A DNA stretch of 64,000 nucleotides from Cercis canadensis. Its lineage: Eukaryota > Streptophyta > Magnoliopsida > Fabales > Fabaceae. Each line of letters starts with the position of its first letter. Position 1 is the stretch's first letter. Under the pieces are notes generated by a model that searched no databases, had not been told where the DNA came from, and saw only the letters and a list, made by a program, of their open reading frames with translations. Shown one piece after another: positions 13,329-24,383 of the stretch. The stretch lies in contig QAOA01004497.1 in NCBI GenBank assembly GCA_003255065.1, forward strand, positions 627,451 to 691,450, read 5' to 3'. The position numbers were made by a program, and so were the translations under genes.

Positions 13329-13553
13329 ATGAACATATACTAGGTATCTAACCCTAGTATAAGTTCCTTGGAAAATTTCAATACAAAAATTACACTATCA
13401 ATTTTTAGTCACACTACTATTTCTATTTCCATGATCAATAATAGTCACATATCCCCAAAGAGGAGTCCCCTCTTTTTGAACATTAGATGATGATTCCTCA
13501 TTAATAGGCCTACTAGTACAACTACCAGAATTATGAAAGGGAGATGAAGCCAT
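13329..13553 (-). pseudogene. hAT transposase N-terminal scrap with a BED-type zinc finger
   Basis: The minus strand starts with an ATG at 13553 and reads MASSPFHNSGSCTS, then GTPLWGYVTIID. After two adjacent stops (TGA TAG, where the family has W followed by any residue) it continues as CNFCIEIFQGTYTRVR. The LW.YV....G.....W.CNFC...F.G.Y.RV layout is the BED zinc finger at the N-terminus of plant hAT transposases. The dimerisation and catalytic parts are missing. The upstream minus-strand side (13554-13860) includes the three ACGTCGTT-type motifs listed separately, which may be the remains of its promoter. Confidence 0.65.
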
Positions 13554-13745
13554 ATTACCTCAAAGGTGGCCAAAAAATAAGCTTCAATCGACCCACCCTT
13601 CAATCAGTGGCAACAAGGGGTGACTGGTGGAGTAATGGATGAGCAGCACCAGAAATAAGAAAGAGGAATTTTGGGTTTTCTGGTTGAGTTTCTACCTTCT
13701 GGAAGTGTTTTGAATTCGGGTTTGGAGAAGAAAGGTTCAGAATTG

Positions 13746-13844
13746 AAACGACATCGTTTTTGGGATATGATGAAATGCCACTTAAGTGAAACGACGTCGT
13801 TATGCTTAAGTGGTATTTCCGCATCTCCAAAAACGGCGTCGTTC
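13746..13844. promoter_or_regulatory. Three copies of an AAACGRCRTCGTT palindrome-like motif
   Basis: AAACGACATCGTTT lies at 13746-13759, AAACGACGTCGTTA at 13789-13802 and AAACGGCGTCGTTC at 13831-13844. They sit in a GC-richer island upstream, in minus-strand terms, of the hAT relic. A related AAACTACGTCGTTTTG sits in front of NRPB7 at 43572. A role as a core-promoter or bZIP-like site is inferred only from the palindrome and its position. Confidence 0.3.
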
Positions 13845-14039
13845 CACTAACCGGTGATAATCAACACGTTTCGGAGCCGTTTCTAGAACAAAACAGTGTG
13901 TTTTGAAACACACAAATTTTTGTTTTCAAAGGTACGTGTTTTTTTTTTTTTTTTTTTGTAAGGGAGTGCATTTCATGTTTTGGAATCATCCCCGAAATGG
14001 GTATGCCCCCATTTCTGGCATTTCGGTGCTTCATAGAAG

Positions 14040-14430
14040 TCTATAAACTATAGAACTTAATGTTCAAACAAGTACATATCTAAGAGTTGAGGTTCAAGTT
14101 TTCTTCTATTAAAGAACTCTAACAAAAATTGTTCATGTTGTCATTGTGAAGAACCAACTCAACCCAAAAGCTTAAGCTATTAGGTGAAGGTTCATGAATG
14201 ATTTTATATCTAACGGTCATAACCCATCTGGCCATTGTCATCGATGCTAGGATTGAGGATGCTATTTAGCATAACTCAACCCTAGCATACGTCTAGTTCC
14301 TGCTCAGGCTAGCTCGTTCAATATGAGCATTGGACTGCCATGGAGATCCTACATTATTGACTATAGCTCTAGTTGATGCCTTACCACAGAGATGTCAAGC
14401 TTGGAATCTAGGAGGCAGTGATATTGACAC
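14040..14430. repeat. Right copy of the direct repeat flanking the hAT relic
   Basis: This is the 391-bp partner of 12953-13328. It contains a small insertion relative to the left copy, around the ATGATTTTATATCTAACGG segment. Confidence 0.6.
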
Positions 14431-15510
14431 AGGATATAACACAGAAAAATTCATAAACTGCGTGACACTACACGACATATATACATATGTATGTATATGA
14501 TTTCATAGTTATAAAGAACTAATGCCTAATGAAGTTCTCCATCAAACATGACACAAACATAATTATTGAATATATTCATATTATATCAAAAGATTGAAGA
14601 TTCATCAACTCATGCTAAACTTTAAGTGATTCTATTCATTTCTAACATATCACATTAAACCCAAATTTACTTCTAGTTCTAGTTTGGAACATCAATTTAA
14701 CAACTAAGAAAACAATAAGTTAAAATGATGAAAGATTTTCTCTTTAAGAGTGCTATTTGTTGACTAACAGTATTGGGGAGTCAATTGGTGTGGATCAATG
14801 CCCATTTTTATCAATGGGTATTGTTTTTAGCCATTTCACGGTGCATATTGGTGGTATCTGAAAATAAAATGAGCCTCTTTTTTGTTTTTCTGAAAGAAAA
14901 TAATGAGAGTCCTTTGTTACTTGCAAATTAACTTAAAATGGATAAAAGACATAACATCGATAATTTGAGCAATCAACGCAAAGGAGTGAACACATTCACT
15001 AAGTTGTTTTCCACCAGTAAAGCAAATGTCTATTGGGCCACATAATGCTGGTTAAAATTAAATATTTTTATATTTATAAATTTGTACAAATATATTTATA
15101 ATTATTCAATACTACATATTCACACCACAAGTAAAATTAATAATTGAAATAATTTATATAATTCATTTTATTCACAGATACGTGAAACCTACAAAATAAA
15201 CGACCTAGATATTCTTAGTAGTTAGTTATGACTGTGTTATTGTAGCACTTCTTAAATATTTTTTATTATATTTATAAACTTGTACAATTATATTTAATTA
15301 TTTATAGGTTCAAGTGGTAGCAACAATTCTCTCTCACACACAATTTTTATCTCTGTAAATATATTTCTACATAATTATTTATGTGACTCTATCTTAGTTT
15401 AAGAAAAAAGTTTAAGTACGGCCGGGTAACCTAAATTATCAAATGTAACTATACTTTATCACTGTTCACAATTGTGAATGCAACATTTGTGTAAATAGCA
15501 TTTTTTGAAT
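14431..15510. other. Intergenic stretch, nothing recognised
   Basis: AT-rich DNA without a supportable ORF, RNA gene or transposon end. Confidence 0.4.
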
Positions 15511-15760
15511 AAACCTACATTTGCGTCCCTGAAAGATTTAAGATTTAACAAAATAATCATTGAAAGAACATTAACTACAAAATAGTCATAGAAATAACTT
15601 ATATGTTTAACAAAATAGTCCAATATTTATTAAATTTTTAATCTTTCAATGACTATTTTGTTACGTATATCAATTCTTTCGAGAACTATTTTGTAATTAG
15701 TGTTCTTTCAATTACTATTTTGTTAAATCTTGAATCTTTCAATGACCCAAATGTAGGTTT
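15511..15760. mobile_element. 250-bp foldback MITE with long terminal inverted repeats
   Basis: The left end is AAACCTACATTTGCGTCCCT and the right end reads AATGACCCAAATGTAGGTTT, so the termini are inverse complements. The complementarity continues inward (AAGATTTAACAAAATARTYATTGAAAGAAC against its inverse) for about 90 bp per arm. The element could fold almost completely. It has no coding content. The superfamily is not assigned because the target duplication is unclear. Confidence 0.75.
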
Positions 15761-17250
15761 ACTTTTTAAAAGAGAAAAGTTTAGATAGGACTTGTTGAAC
15801 TTAAATAGAGCCACATATATAATTGTGTGTTTATAATAGTAAGAGTTGTACAAGTCTTATTTCTCTATTAAGCAATATTTTCTAAACGAATTGCTCTTCT
15901 TCATTAACTAATTGAGTAGTGTTATTTCTACACTTGCAAATACACATCCTTTTTGCACTTGCTCACATACATGGCAACGTGCGAATTTAACTAAACTCAC
16001 ATACATGGCACACTTAGACACTTTATATCACTCATTTTCTAGGTACACATTTTTATCATATATATATGTACAAACATTATTTCTCTCTACAGTTAACCTC
16101 ATCTATGGAAAAAGAAAGACAAAGACAAAGAGAACACACTTACCTGTAGAAGACAGAGGGAAAGCGGTATTATGTTTGTTAATATTGTTCATATTCATGC
16201 TAAAAAGGAAGAGAATTTTCCGTTCTACCATAGTACTAACTTTTTCAGTATTACTACCATTCAAAATTAGTCATATGAATATATATTACACTCTTCTAAC
16301 TTATTCTTTCTCTTCTCTCTCTTTCTAGATGGCTAATTTTAAGTGATAGAAATACTAAAACCTCAATACTACGGTAAAATTGGAATTTTTTTCCCTACGA
16401 AGGCTAACAAGAATCGTATGGGGCTCATCATGCCAAATCCAATATCTAAGGATGTTGATTGCTAGCCTACATGATCAATGAGTTGCTAGATTAATAGCTT
16501 TTATAAGGTCTAATGGATGCATACCATTGTCTCGTATTAGAATCTAGGTTGAGACCCTAGAGTTGAATCCAACCACGACGAATAATGCTAATACCTTTTC
16601 GCATATGCACCTCATTTGGTTCCCCTTTTTTGTTCCCTTCTTCAAATTGCTCTAGTGATCATTAGGTGAAAATATATCTCTTTTATAGGCTCTATACTAA
16701 TTTTTGTTTGCTAATCATATAACGAGAGGAGTGTTTTATCTCACTTAGGGTTTGACAAACTTTCCGAACATTAAGACATGGTGCATTAAGGTCGGGCTAA
16801 GAAAATATTATTATTTTTTTGTTTACACATACGGTATCTCCACACCCTTTTAGATATGAGACTAATCTTTGTTAAAGACATGAGCAGTAACCGATAAATC
16901 ACTTTCAACAAGTGCGACTTCAAGGATTCAAACTCAAAACCTTTTGCCTAAAATGTCTTGGGTTCAATCTGTTTCTACTGAACGAACATCTTAGGGTTCG
17001 ACCTAGCTACTTCTACTGAACAAACAACTTGTTGGTAAGTGAACATTTTTAGGTACATCTAAAATAGCTCATACAAGACATAAAATAGTGGATTTTATGT
17101 GTGAGACTCATTTTTTATGTTTATGAAAGTACTACTTTCGATGTACCCAAGTATTTCTCTAGGGTAATAGACTCCATACAAATTGATAATAAAGACTACG
17201 CCAATTAAATAAGATGGGGCACACTTAACTACCACGGTATCTAATAAACA
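15761..17250. other. Intergenic stretch, no gene recognised
   Basis: A 138-codon open frame at 15912-16328 (+) has no recognisable family and biased composition, and is not accepted as a gene. Confidence 0.4.
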
Positions 17251-17430
17251 AACTTAACATAGATTGGTAAACCAAAAAAATAAAATAAAAACTTAACATA
17301 GATTGGTAAACTAAAAAAATAAAAAATAAAAACTTAACATAGATTGGTAAACCAAAAAAATAAAAAATAAAAACTTAACATAGATTGGTAAACCAAAAAA
17401 ATAAAATAAAAACTTAACATAGATTTTAAA
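17251..17430. repeat. Minisatellite, about 40-43 bp unit, five copies
   Basis: Each unit begins AACTTAACATAGATTGGTAA and ends in an A-rich tail of AAAAAAATAAAATAAA type. Copies start near 17251, 17290, 17332, 17375 and 17411; the last is partial. Length variation lies in the A/T tail. Confidence 0.8.
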
Positions 17431-17822
17431 ACTTGAGAGCAGGTAAAAATGCTAACAAATACTTTGTTGGAGAGCTTTAGTGATTTTAGTTGTTTTAAAT
17501 TCTTAACTAGGTAGGAAAACAATTTGAACCTCTTACATTTTCTTAATTTGTTGAAGATTTGTTATTAAGAGTATGAAACTATAGGACTAAAGTATGTAGT
17601 TGCTCAATTTTAACCCTATTGAGACCATGCATCGTCAGTTGTTGTTAAGTTGAACTGCCAAACTTCCATCGACCATAACTTAAAGTGTAATATAAATCAT
17701 ATCATAAGATACCTTGTTACCTTAATTGCCTTTGAAGTCGAATAAATTCTTCCACCAAAGAAACTGTTAGTTGAAGATGACATTTGCTTTGGAATCAACT
17801 AACACGCAACCTCATTAATCTA

Positions 17823-17847
17823 ATATATATATATATATATATATATA
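17823..17847. repeat. (AT)n microsatellite
   Basis: An uninterrupted TA dinucleotide run lies just upstream of MITE copy 2; a second one lies at 18185-18209. Confidence 0.9.
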
Positions 17848-17970
17848 AGATTGTCCAATATCTTCATCTTTATCTTTTTTACTAGACTCTTGACTATTGA
17901 TATGATTCTTTAATGACAAATTAAGCAAATCTAATTCTATTTGACTCTGATTTTGTTTCAATTGCCTAGT

Positions 17971-18183
17971 GGGAGCTGTTATTTTTACATCTAATTTTGT
18001 TAATGACATATTCTATTTAATGTCTAAATATAATATATACTAATTTACCCTCATTTAATATAGAAAATTTTTAGTCAAAGTTAAAAGCTTTTCATATTAA
18101 TTGAGGATAATGTAGTCTATATTATATTTAAACATTAAATAAGATGTGACATTAGAAAAATAGAGTATGAAAATAGTAACCCC
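17971..18183. mobile_element. MITE, family A, copy 2
   Basis: It has the same ordered landmarks as 10668-10921: GGGAGCTGTTATTTTTACA at the left, ATTTAATGTCTAAATATAAT, TTTAGTCAAAGTTAAAA in the middle, and TTAAACATTAAATAAGATG plus ATAGAGTATGAAAATAG at the right. It is 213 bp long and bracketed by two (AT)n runs. Confidence 0.75.
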
Positions 18184-18184
18184 T

Positions 18185-18209
18185 TATATATATATATATA
18201 TATATATAA
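18185..18209. repeat. (AT)n microsatellite
   Basis: A TA run abuts the right end of MITE copy 2. Confidence 0.9.
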
Positions 18210-20067
18210 TGAAATTCATGGATTTAATCGAGTTTATACATTCCTTTAATATGGTTTAATTTTTAATATTTTGAAACTAGTCAATGTTGGTCCTGTTTAG
18301 AATCAACTATTGATTAAATTAACTAACTAGCAAAGATTTCTCTATATGTTCACTTTAGAAGGGGCAATGCTATATATACAAAAGTCATTAGATGTAGTTG
18401 TGAAGGGTTTGAGCAATTTGGAAAATGTATTGAGTTTGGACCTATATGCTATTATGTAGGAGATTGCTATGCTACCATATCCAAAAATAAAATAAAAATT
18501 GGGAGGTAACGCTACCACCCCTTAAAACTCTTTTTATTTATTTGTTTGTTTTAAGATTTATTGTAAAGTTCTCATAAATTAGAGTGACTTTGCATGAATT
18601 AAAATAATTAAATAATAGTTAAAATGCATAAATTGGTGTCATAAAAAAATAGAATTACACGTAAAAAAAATTTCTAATTTTTTTATGTATAGCTTAACTT
18701 ATGCCATTTATGCTAGTGTATAGTATTTCAACTCATTATGGGTCATTGATTTACTAGAGTTTCACAATAAACCCAATACATGGGTTACTTTGGTCTAAAA
18801 TAAGAGTTTAGAGATAACATAGTAATTTCCTAAAAATTATATTGTATCCCACTGAGACAGATTAAACTTTTTTTTTTATCAAACATAATTTTTGCCATAC
18901 CCTACTATATATATAAACTTTGTGAGTTCATCACTCTCTCTTTTAAAAAGAAGATACCCTATGATCGGATAGCCATATGCAATGATAATAATTTCCATTT
19001 TACTCAAGATTTGCGTTGTAACCCAAGTTTACCTTTTCGATTTCTTTTTGTTAGTCCTCCATCCTTTGTTTTTTATGAGCATTTTCAAAGTTTGGCATTA
19101 TTCAGTATAATATATGTCCTCTTGTCCCCTAGTGCATTGGAGGAATCTATCCTCTAGCTAGAAACAATTTCTTTAATTCTAAGGGTTTAGCTCAATAATA
19201 AATATGCAATAGGTTCATTCATGTTAGCTAAGATTTGAATCTTGGGGTTAAGAAATTTTTTTCCTGAATGCACTAAGCATATGTGGGAGATGCACCCTTA
19301 ATATCGTATTGGGAAAAACTTAGTTTTAGTGCATGAAAACTAGTATGAGGATACCTTTACTGTTAAAACAAAAAAAAAATTAAAGAAACTATTTCCTTTT
19401 TTCCATAATATTATAATTTAATATCCATAATTTAAATGTGCATTTAAGAATTTTGTAATTAACTTTTGAAAGTTGAAATTTTCACAACAAAAAAAGTAGT
19501 GACAATTATTCTCAAGTTTTAATACTCGAGGAAAAAGACCTTGTCAAGGAAGTGTTTGTTACATGAGATAAAATGACAATAATACTTCTCAATGTTATGT
19601 GATTATTATGTTAATATATATAGTAATTATGTTTAGAATATATGATTATTTTGTTTAGTATATGATTATCATATTTAAATATAGACAAAATAAACACATA
19701 TAAATGGAATAACCATTATGTTGAGGGCTACTTGGGTATTTCACACAAAGTGGCAAGCCTTTAGAATTTCTTAGTCATTTCTCTCAAGTATGAGAATTTG
19801 AGAATAATTTTCCCATAAACTTATTTATAAAATTATTTTAAGATGATTATCTTGCCATTTTTTAAAAGCTAAAATATTTTTCAAAAGCACCAAAAGAAAA
19901 ACATTTTAAAAGATTGTCATATATTAATATAATGCTTAAAAGTATTTTTATTATTTTTAAATTCTAACTATTTTAATTTATTATTTTAAATTCTTACCTT
20001 ATAAGTTATATCTTTTTAGGAAAATAAATTAGAGGTATGAGAAGATTCAAATATAAGATCTACTACA
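18210..20067. other. Intergenic stretch, nothing recognised
   Basis: AT-rich DNA with scattered poly-A/T runs. No coding or RNA feature is supported. Confidence 0.4.
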
Positions 20068-20623
20068 AACTATCAATGTTTAAATATACTATAGATCCTT
20101 AGAGTTTGGACGAATTTTGAATCAGGTACCCATAATTTTTTTTTTACTCTTTTAGGGTCCTTATAGTTTAAAAGTTTTTTAATTGAGTCCCTGCTATCAC
20201 CTCGGGTTATAACTTCATTAATTTAGTGCTGATATGACAAACGGCTTCTCCATGTGGCAATAGATGAAGCTTACATGGTGCTAAGTGGCACAAAAATTAC
20301 CATCCATCCATCCAACGCACATGCAAGGCAGATGACTTAGTTTTTCCCAAATTGATAGAAATTAAGGTGAGGGGCGACAGATATAACCTAATTTTTGTGT
20401 CATTTTGGCGCTACGTCAGCTTATTTTATTGCCATATAAACAAGTTATTTGTAATGTGAGCATCAAATTAACAAAGTTATAATTGCGAGTGACAATAGGG
20501 ACCTAATTAAAAAAAATTCAAATTATAAGAATTCCAAAAAAGGAAAAAAAAAAACTATAAGGACCTAATTCAAAATTCGTCCAAACTATAGGAACATACA
20601 GTACATTTAAACCAACTATCAAT
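20068..20623. mobile_element. 536-bp Mutator-like MITE with a 10-bp target duplication
   Basis: The element spans 20078-20613 and is bounded by identical AACTATCAAT at 20068-20077 and 20614-20623. The terminal inverted repeats are about 190 bp long. The left arm reads GTTTAAATATACTATAGATC, then TTTGGACGAATTTTGAATCA. The inverse complement of the right end reads GGTTTAAATGTACTGTATGT, then TTTGGACGAATTTTGAATTA. Long TIRs with a 9-10 bp duplication are the mark of non-autonomous Mutator elements. No internal gene is seen. Confidence 0.8.
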
Positions 20624-20713
20624 AGCATGGTGATTTTCGTTATATGACAAATTCAAACATAAGATCTCTTGTAAATTACTAATAATATTGTAGATAAACC
20701 TCAACATTCATTT

Positions 20714-21001
20714 TGTTAGATATGAAATTATTAATGGACCTTTACCTAAAAGTTTAAGCTTTTAAGATGAATCGGTTCTTAAAATGGTATCAAAGTCTCT
20801 TTGACCAAGCGGTCATGAGATTAAATCTTTTTGCCCTTACTTTCTCAAATAAATTAAAATTTCAGCATAATGTATCAATGGGCCTACTTTGTCCACATTT
20901 TAAGCCCAAGTAGCTTTCACATGCAACAGCTTGTTAGATATAAAATCATTCTTTGTCTTTACCTAAAAGCTTAAGCTTTTAGAATGATTAAATTATTGAC
21001 A
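20714..21001 (+). mobile_element. Miniature TRIM-like retrotransposon (about 290 bp)
   Basis: A 5' terminal repeat at 20714-20783 begins TGTTAGATATGAAATTATT and includes TTTACCTAAAAG and TTAAGCTTTT. It is followed at once by TGGTATCAAAG (20785-20795), close to the TGGTATCAGAG primer-binding site complementary to initiator Met-tRNA. A second terminal repeat begins at 20932 (TGTTAGATATAAAATCATT, CTAAAAGCTTAAGCTTTT). The roughly 150-bp interior has no ORF. This is the TRIM layout: two very short LTRs, a PBS and no genes. No target duplication was found. Confidence 0.65.
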
Positions 21002-22466
21002 CTTTCCATCGTTTTGTTCCATTTCTTCAAATTTTCCTCAAGTTAAATTATTTATGTGGAGGTTGTTGTATAATGCAAGTGGTTGTGAAAGCCAATTTTT
21101 TTAAGTGTTGTGGAGTTGTCTTAGATGTAACTCTTGATCTCATTTTACTAAGTTTTTAATACTATTATCATTTTTTTTAGTCTATTGAAGGTTACACATC
21201 AAAGAATAATTTATCTCTTCTTAAAATTCCACCCCCGCACGTAATAAGTTTTGAACCTGATACCTAATTCATGTAAGTTTGAGCGACATTAACAAGGAAA
21301 ACTTAACACTATTGTCCAAAGCTAAGGGTTCATTCTATTGTCCATTTGAAAAGGAAAGGATAATAAGGTGTTCTATAAAGATGATATTGGAATCCTTTGC
21401 AAATCTGTAATAGAGTTGTATTTTTTATTTATTTTTGGAATGAATGTAACTCTACGTTTCTAAGGATGTTCTGATTTGCCTGACTTTTTTTATGAGAAGT
21501 TTTGTTTGTTATCTCAGTAAGTGACTTTTCTGGTTATGTCTCCCTTTATTGTTTATTTATCAATAAACAATAAATAGTTTTTATCTGTTGAAAAAAAAAT
21601 CCATGTACACCTAAAAACATATTATACCAATATTTTTATTTTTTTTATAATTGAGAAGATTATTATTTGGTTCTAAAAGTTTAAGAAAAATATCATTTGA
21701 TTTTAAGCAAAATGCTCTTTCAATTTAGTTCCTCTTATACTGTATAAAATGTTTATATATTTTTTGGTATTATGTGATTATTTTATTTATTTTTTAAATA
21801 TGATAACTATATACGTAAAAAAAATAATCATGTAATACCAAAAATAACTACATATGTAAACAAAATAATTAAACAAAGAATAATCACAAAGCACTAATGG
21901 ATATTTTACTATTTTAAAAATTTCACATAATATAAAAAGAATCAAATTAAAATATCATTTTATTTAAAATCAAATAATTTTCTCTTCAAACTTTTAAAAA
22001 TAAACAATAATTTATTCAAAATTATACCAATAATTTAGAGCAAAGGGTAATGAGATTAGCATACATTGGGTCAAAAAAAAGTTAGCTCCTTAAGTTTTTT
22101 TTTTATTTTTTTTGGGTTACAAAAGTTCTAGCATGCTAGGAAACATATTTTAAAATACAACTTGAAGAGGAAAAAAATAGTCTTGAAGATAACATGAAAT
22201 TAACATTAATATTTTTTCCAAAATTACAATACTATTAATCTTTTTTCATAAAGAATAAGCTATCAGTCTATTAAACCCCCTAAACTTTTATATAAAAAAA
22301 AAAAAAATCCCCCAGTAGATTTTAGAGGATTCTGAAATTATAAAACTTAGAACAATTAAGATACAATAGAGACCACAAACGCACCAAAAGCATACATACA
22401 GATACGATCACAATTCACATACAGCACCGAGTCACAGACTCACCTTTTTCCTTAACGCGCATATTA
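21002..22466. other. Intergenic stretch upstream of the F-box gene
   Basis: No gene is recognised. A segment near 21480-21600 ends in an A9 run after an ATCAATAAACAATAAATAG stretch and could be the 3' end of a LINE, but no domain supports this. The last few hundred bases should hold the F-box promoter. No clear TATA box was fixed. Confidence 0.35.
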
Positions 22467-22492
22467 TCTCTCTCTCTCTCTCTCTCTCTCTC
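22467..22492. repeat. (CT)n run at the probable 5' end of the F-box transcript
   Basis: A pyrimidine dinucleotide run immediately precedes the pyrimidine-rich leader. Such Y-patch tracts are common at plant transcription starts, so the start probably lies near here. Confidence 0.6.
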
Positions 22493-22502
22493 ACATATGT
22501 CG

Positions 22503-23129
22503 CTCCCTTCTCTGTAAAGACAAAACCGTGGATCTATCTCAACCCACCATTTTCATCTCCATCTGTATCTGTTGCTGCTCTCAATTCCCTCAACTCTCAG
22601 TAAACTTCCTTCCCCTTTCCCTTCTTTATCTCTTCCTCTCTTGTATTCTCTGTCTATTCACACCTTCACCCTCTCCAATTTCTGCAGAACAGCTGCTGTT
22701 GTTATCTTTGCTTAAGCCAAGGCATGCGTTGCTTAGTCATAGATCTGCAAAAAACCCACTTCCTATTAAGACCCTTTTGAGTTCTCAAACCGGGGAATCG
22801 AAATTTCTGAGCTTGNCTCCCTTCTCTGTAAAGACAAAACCGTGGATCTATCTCAACCCACCATTTCCATCTCCATCTGTATCTGTCGCTGCTCTCAATT
22901 CCCTCAACTCTCAGTAAACTTCATTCCCCTTTCCCTTCTTTATCTCTTCCTCTCTTGTATTCTCTGTCTATTCACACCTTCACCCTCTCCAATTTCTGCA
23001 GAACAGCTGCTGTTGTTATCTTTGCTTAAGCCAAGGCATGCGTTGCTTAGTCATAGATCTGCAAAAAACCCACTTCCTATTAAGACCCTTTTGAGTTCTC
23101 AAACCGGGGAATCGAAATTTCTGAGCTTG
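22503..23129 (+). repeat. F-box 5' UTR duplicated around the N at 22816
   Basis: Copies at 22503-22815 and 22817-23129 are each exactly 313 bp and nearly identical (for example T/C near 22557/22868 and C/T near 22574). The sequence is a pyrimidine-rich leader, and its open frames in both copies have low-complexity Leu/Ser composition. Equal lengths abutting a single N indicate unmerged contig ends, so the true leader is probably one copy long. Confidence 0.8.
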
Positions 23130-23184
23130 ATCTGATCCGACCCAGTTGTTCAAAACCCTTAATTTCTGTGTTTCTTTGTTTACA

Positions 23185-24363
23185 ATGGCTTCTCTTCGCC
23201 CAGATCTAACCTCCAGAATCTACCCTGAGCCCGATGTGGCCGATATTGACCACTTTGATCGCTTACCTGACTCTCTGCTTCTCTTGGTGTTCAACAAGAT
23301 CGGCGATGTGAAAGCCCTTGGTAGGTGCTGTGTTGTTTCTCGCAGATTCCACTCTCTTGTACCCCAGGTGGAGAACGTTGTTGTTCGTGTAGATTGCGTT
23401 ATCTCTGATGATGATTCTTCTTCCTCTGCTGCTTCCTCTGACAAATCCCGTGGCCCCTTCTCTAATCTCTTCCGGTTAGTGTTCGGAGGCATTGTGAAAC
23501 CCCTTCAAGCTCTGGGTCAGTTCTTGGGTCCCAAGAGAGCATCTTCGAGTTCTGGGTCTTCGTCTTCGTCGACCACGCTCACTGTTGGGAGTGAAGAAGA
23601 TGGAGAAGGGGAACAGGGTGGTGTGACCCATCACTCACCTACTCAAGTTTTGAAGAATTTCAATGAGATTCGGTTCCTTCGGATCGAGCTTCCCAGTGGG
23701 GAATTAGGGATAGATGATGGGGTTTTGTTAAAATGGAGAGCTGATTTTGGATCAACTTTGGATAATTGTGTAATCTTAGGTGCTTCTTCGGTTATTTACC
23801 CAGGCCCCACTAAGGGTATGCATCCTCTGGATGGTGCTTCTGATGGGTTATGTGCCAATAATGGTGGTGGTGATGACAATGGAAGCATACCTGATTCGTT
23901 TTACACAAATGGGGGTCTGAAACTTAGAGTGGTTTGGACAATTAGCTCTTTGATAGCTGCTTCAGCGAGGCATTACTTGCTTCAGCCCATCATTTCAGAG
24001 CACAAAACCTTAAATAATTTAGTTTTGACAGATGCAGATGGGCAGGGTGTTTTGTATATGAATAGAGACCAGCTTGAGGAGCTGAGGGTGAAGCCACTTT
24101 CAGCTTCTTCAGCATCAAAGAGGACTCTTGTGCCAGCTCTCAATATGAGGCTTTGGTATGCTCCCCACTTGGAATTGCCAGATGGGGTTGTTTTGAAGGG
24201 TGCAACCCTTGTTGCAATTAGGCCAAGTGAGCAGTCCCCTACTGCAAAGAAGGAAGTCTCTGATGTGTCATGGGTTTCAACAGCATTTGAGGAGCCTTAT
24301 GGGACAGCAGCAAGGATGCTGGTGAAGAGGAGGACCTACTGTCTTGAGATGAACTCCTTCTAA
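23185..24363 (+). CDS. AUF1: F-box protein of the AUF1/AUF2 type (auxin up-regulated F-box)
   Basis: A 392-residue single-exon protein starting MASLRPDLTSR. The frame is open 13 codons upstream to another ATG, but that segment has leader-like composition and this start matches how the family begins. The F-box lies at about residues 25-62 (FDRLPDSLLLLVFNKIGD, LGRCCVVSRRFHSLVPQ) and should bind SKP1 in an SCF E3 ubiquitin ligase. It is followed by VENVVVRVD, a serine-rich linker, and the family segment PFSNLFRLVFGGIVKPLQAL. No kelch or LRR repeats are present; the rest is the conserved C-terminal domain of Arabidopsis At1g78100/At1g22220, where AUF1 is linked to auxin transport and root growth. 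The serine-rich parts (about 75-90 and 130-145) vary in the family. AUF1 versus AUF2 orthology is not settled. The CDS itself contains no gap. Confidence 0.9.
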   Translation: MASLRPDLTSRIYPEPDVADIDHFDRLPDSLLLLVFNKIGDVKALGRCCVVSRRFHSLVPQVENVVVRVDCVISDDDSSSSAASSDKSRGPFSNLFRLVFGGIVKPLQALGQFLGPKRASSSSGSSSSSTTLTVGSEEDGEGEQGGVTHHSPTQVLKNFNEIRFLRIELPSGELGIDDGVLLKWRADFGSTLDNCVILGASSVIYPGPTKGMHPLDGASDGLCANNGGGDDNGSIPDSFYTNGGLKLRVVWTISSLIAASARHYLLQPIISEHKTLNNLVLTDADGQGVLYMNRDQLEELRVKPLSASSASKRTLVPALNMRLWYAPHLELPDGVVLKGATLVAIRPSEQSPTAKKEVSDVSWVSTAFEEPYGTAARMLVKRRTYCLEMNSF

Positions 24364-24383
24364 TTCAAGTTATTGGATCTAAG

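Noticed and set aside
22528-22917. 129-codon plus-strand ORF rich in Leu/Ser/Pro before the F-box gene
   Set aside because: It runs through the N and exists only because of the duplicated pyrimidine-rich leader; the composition is that of CT-rich DNA, not of a protein.
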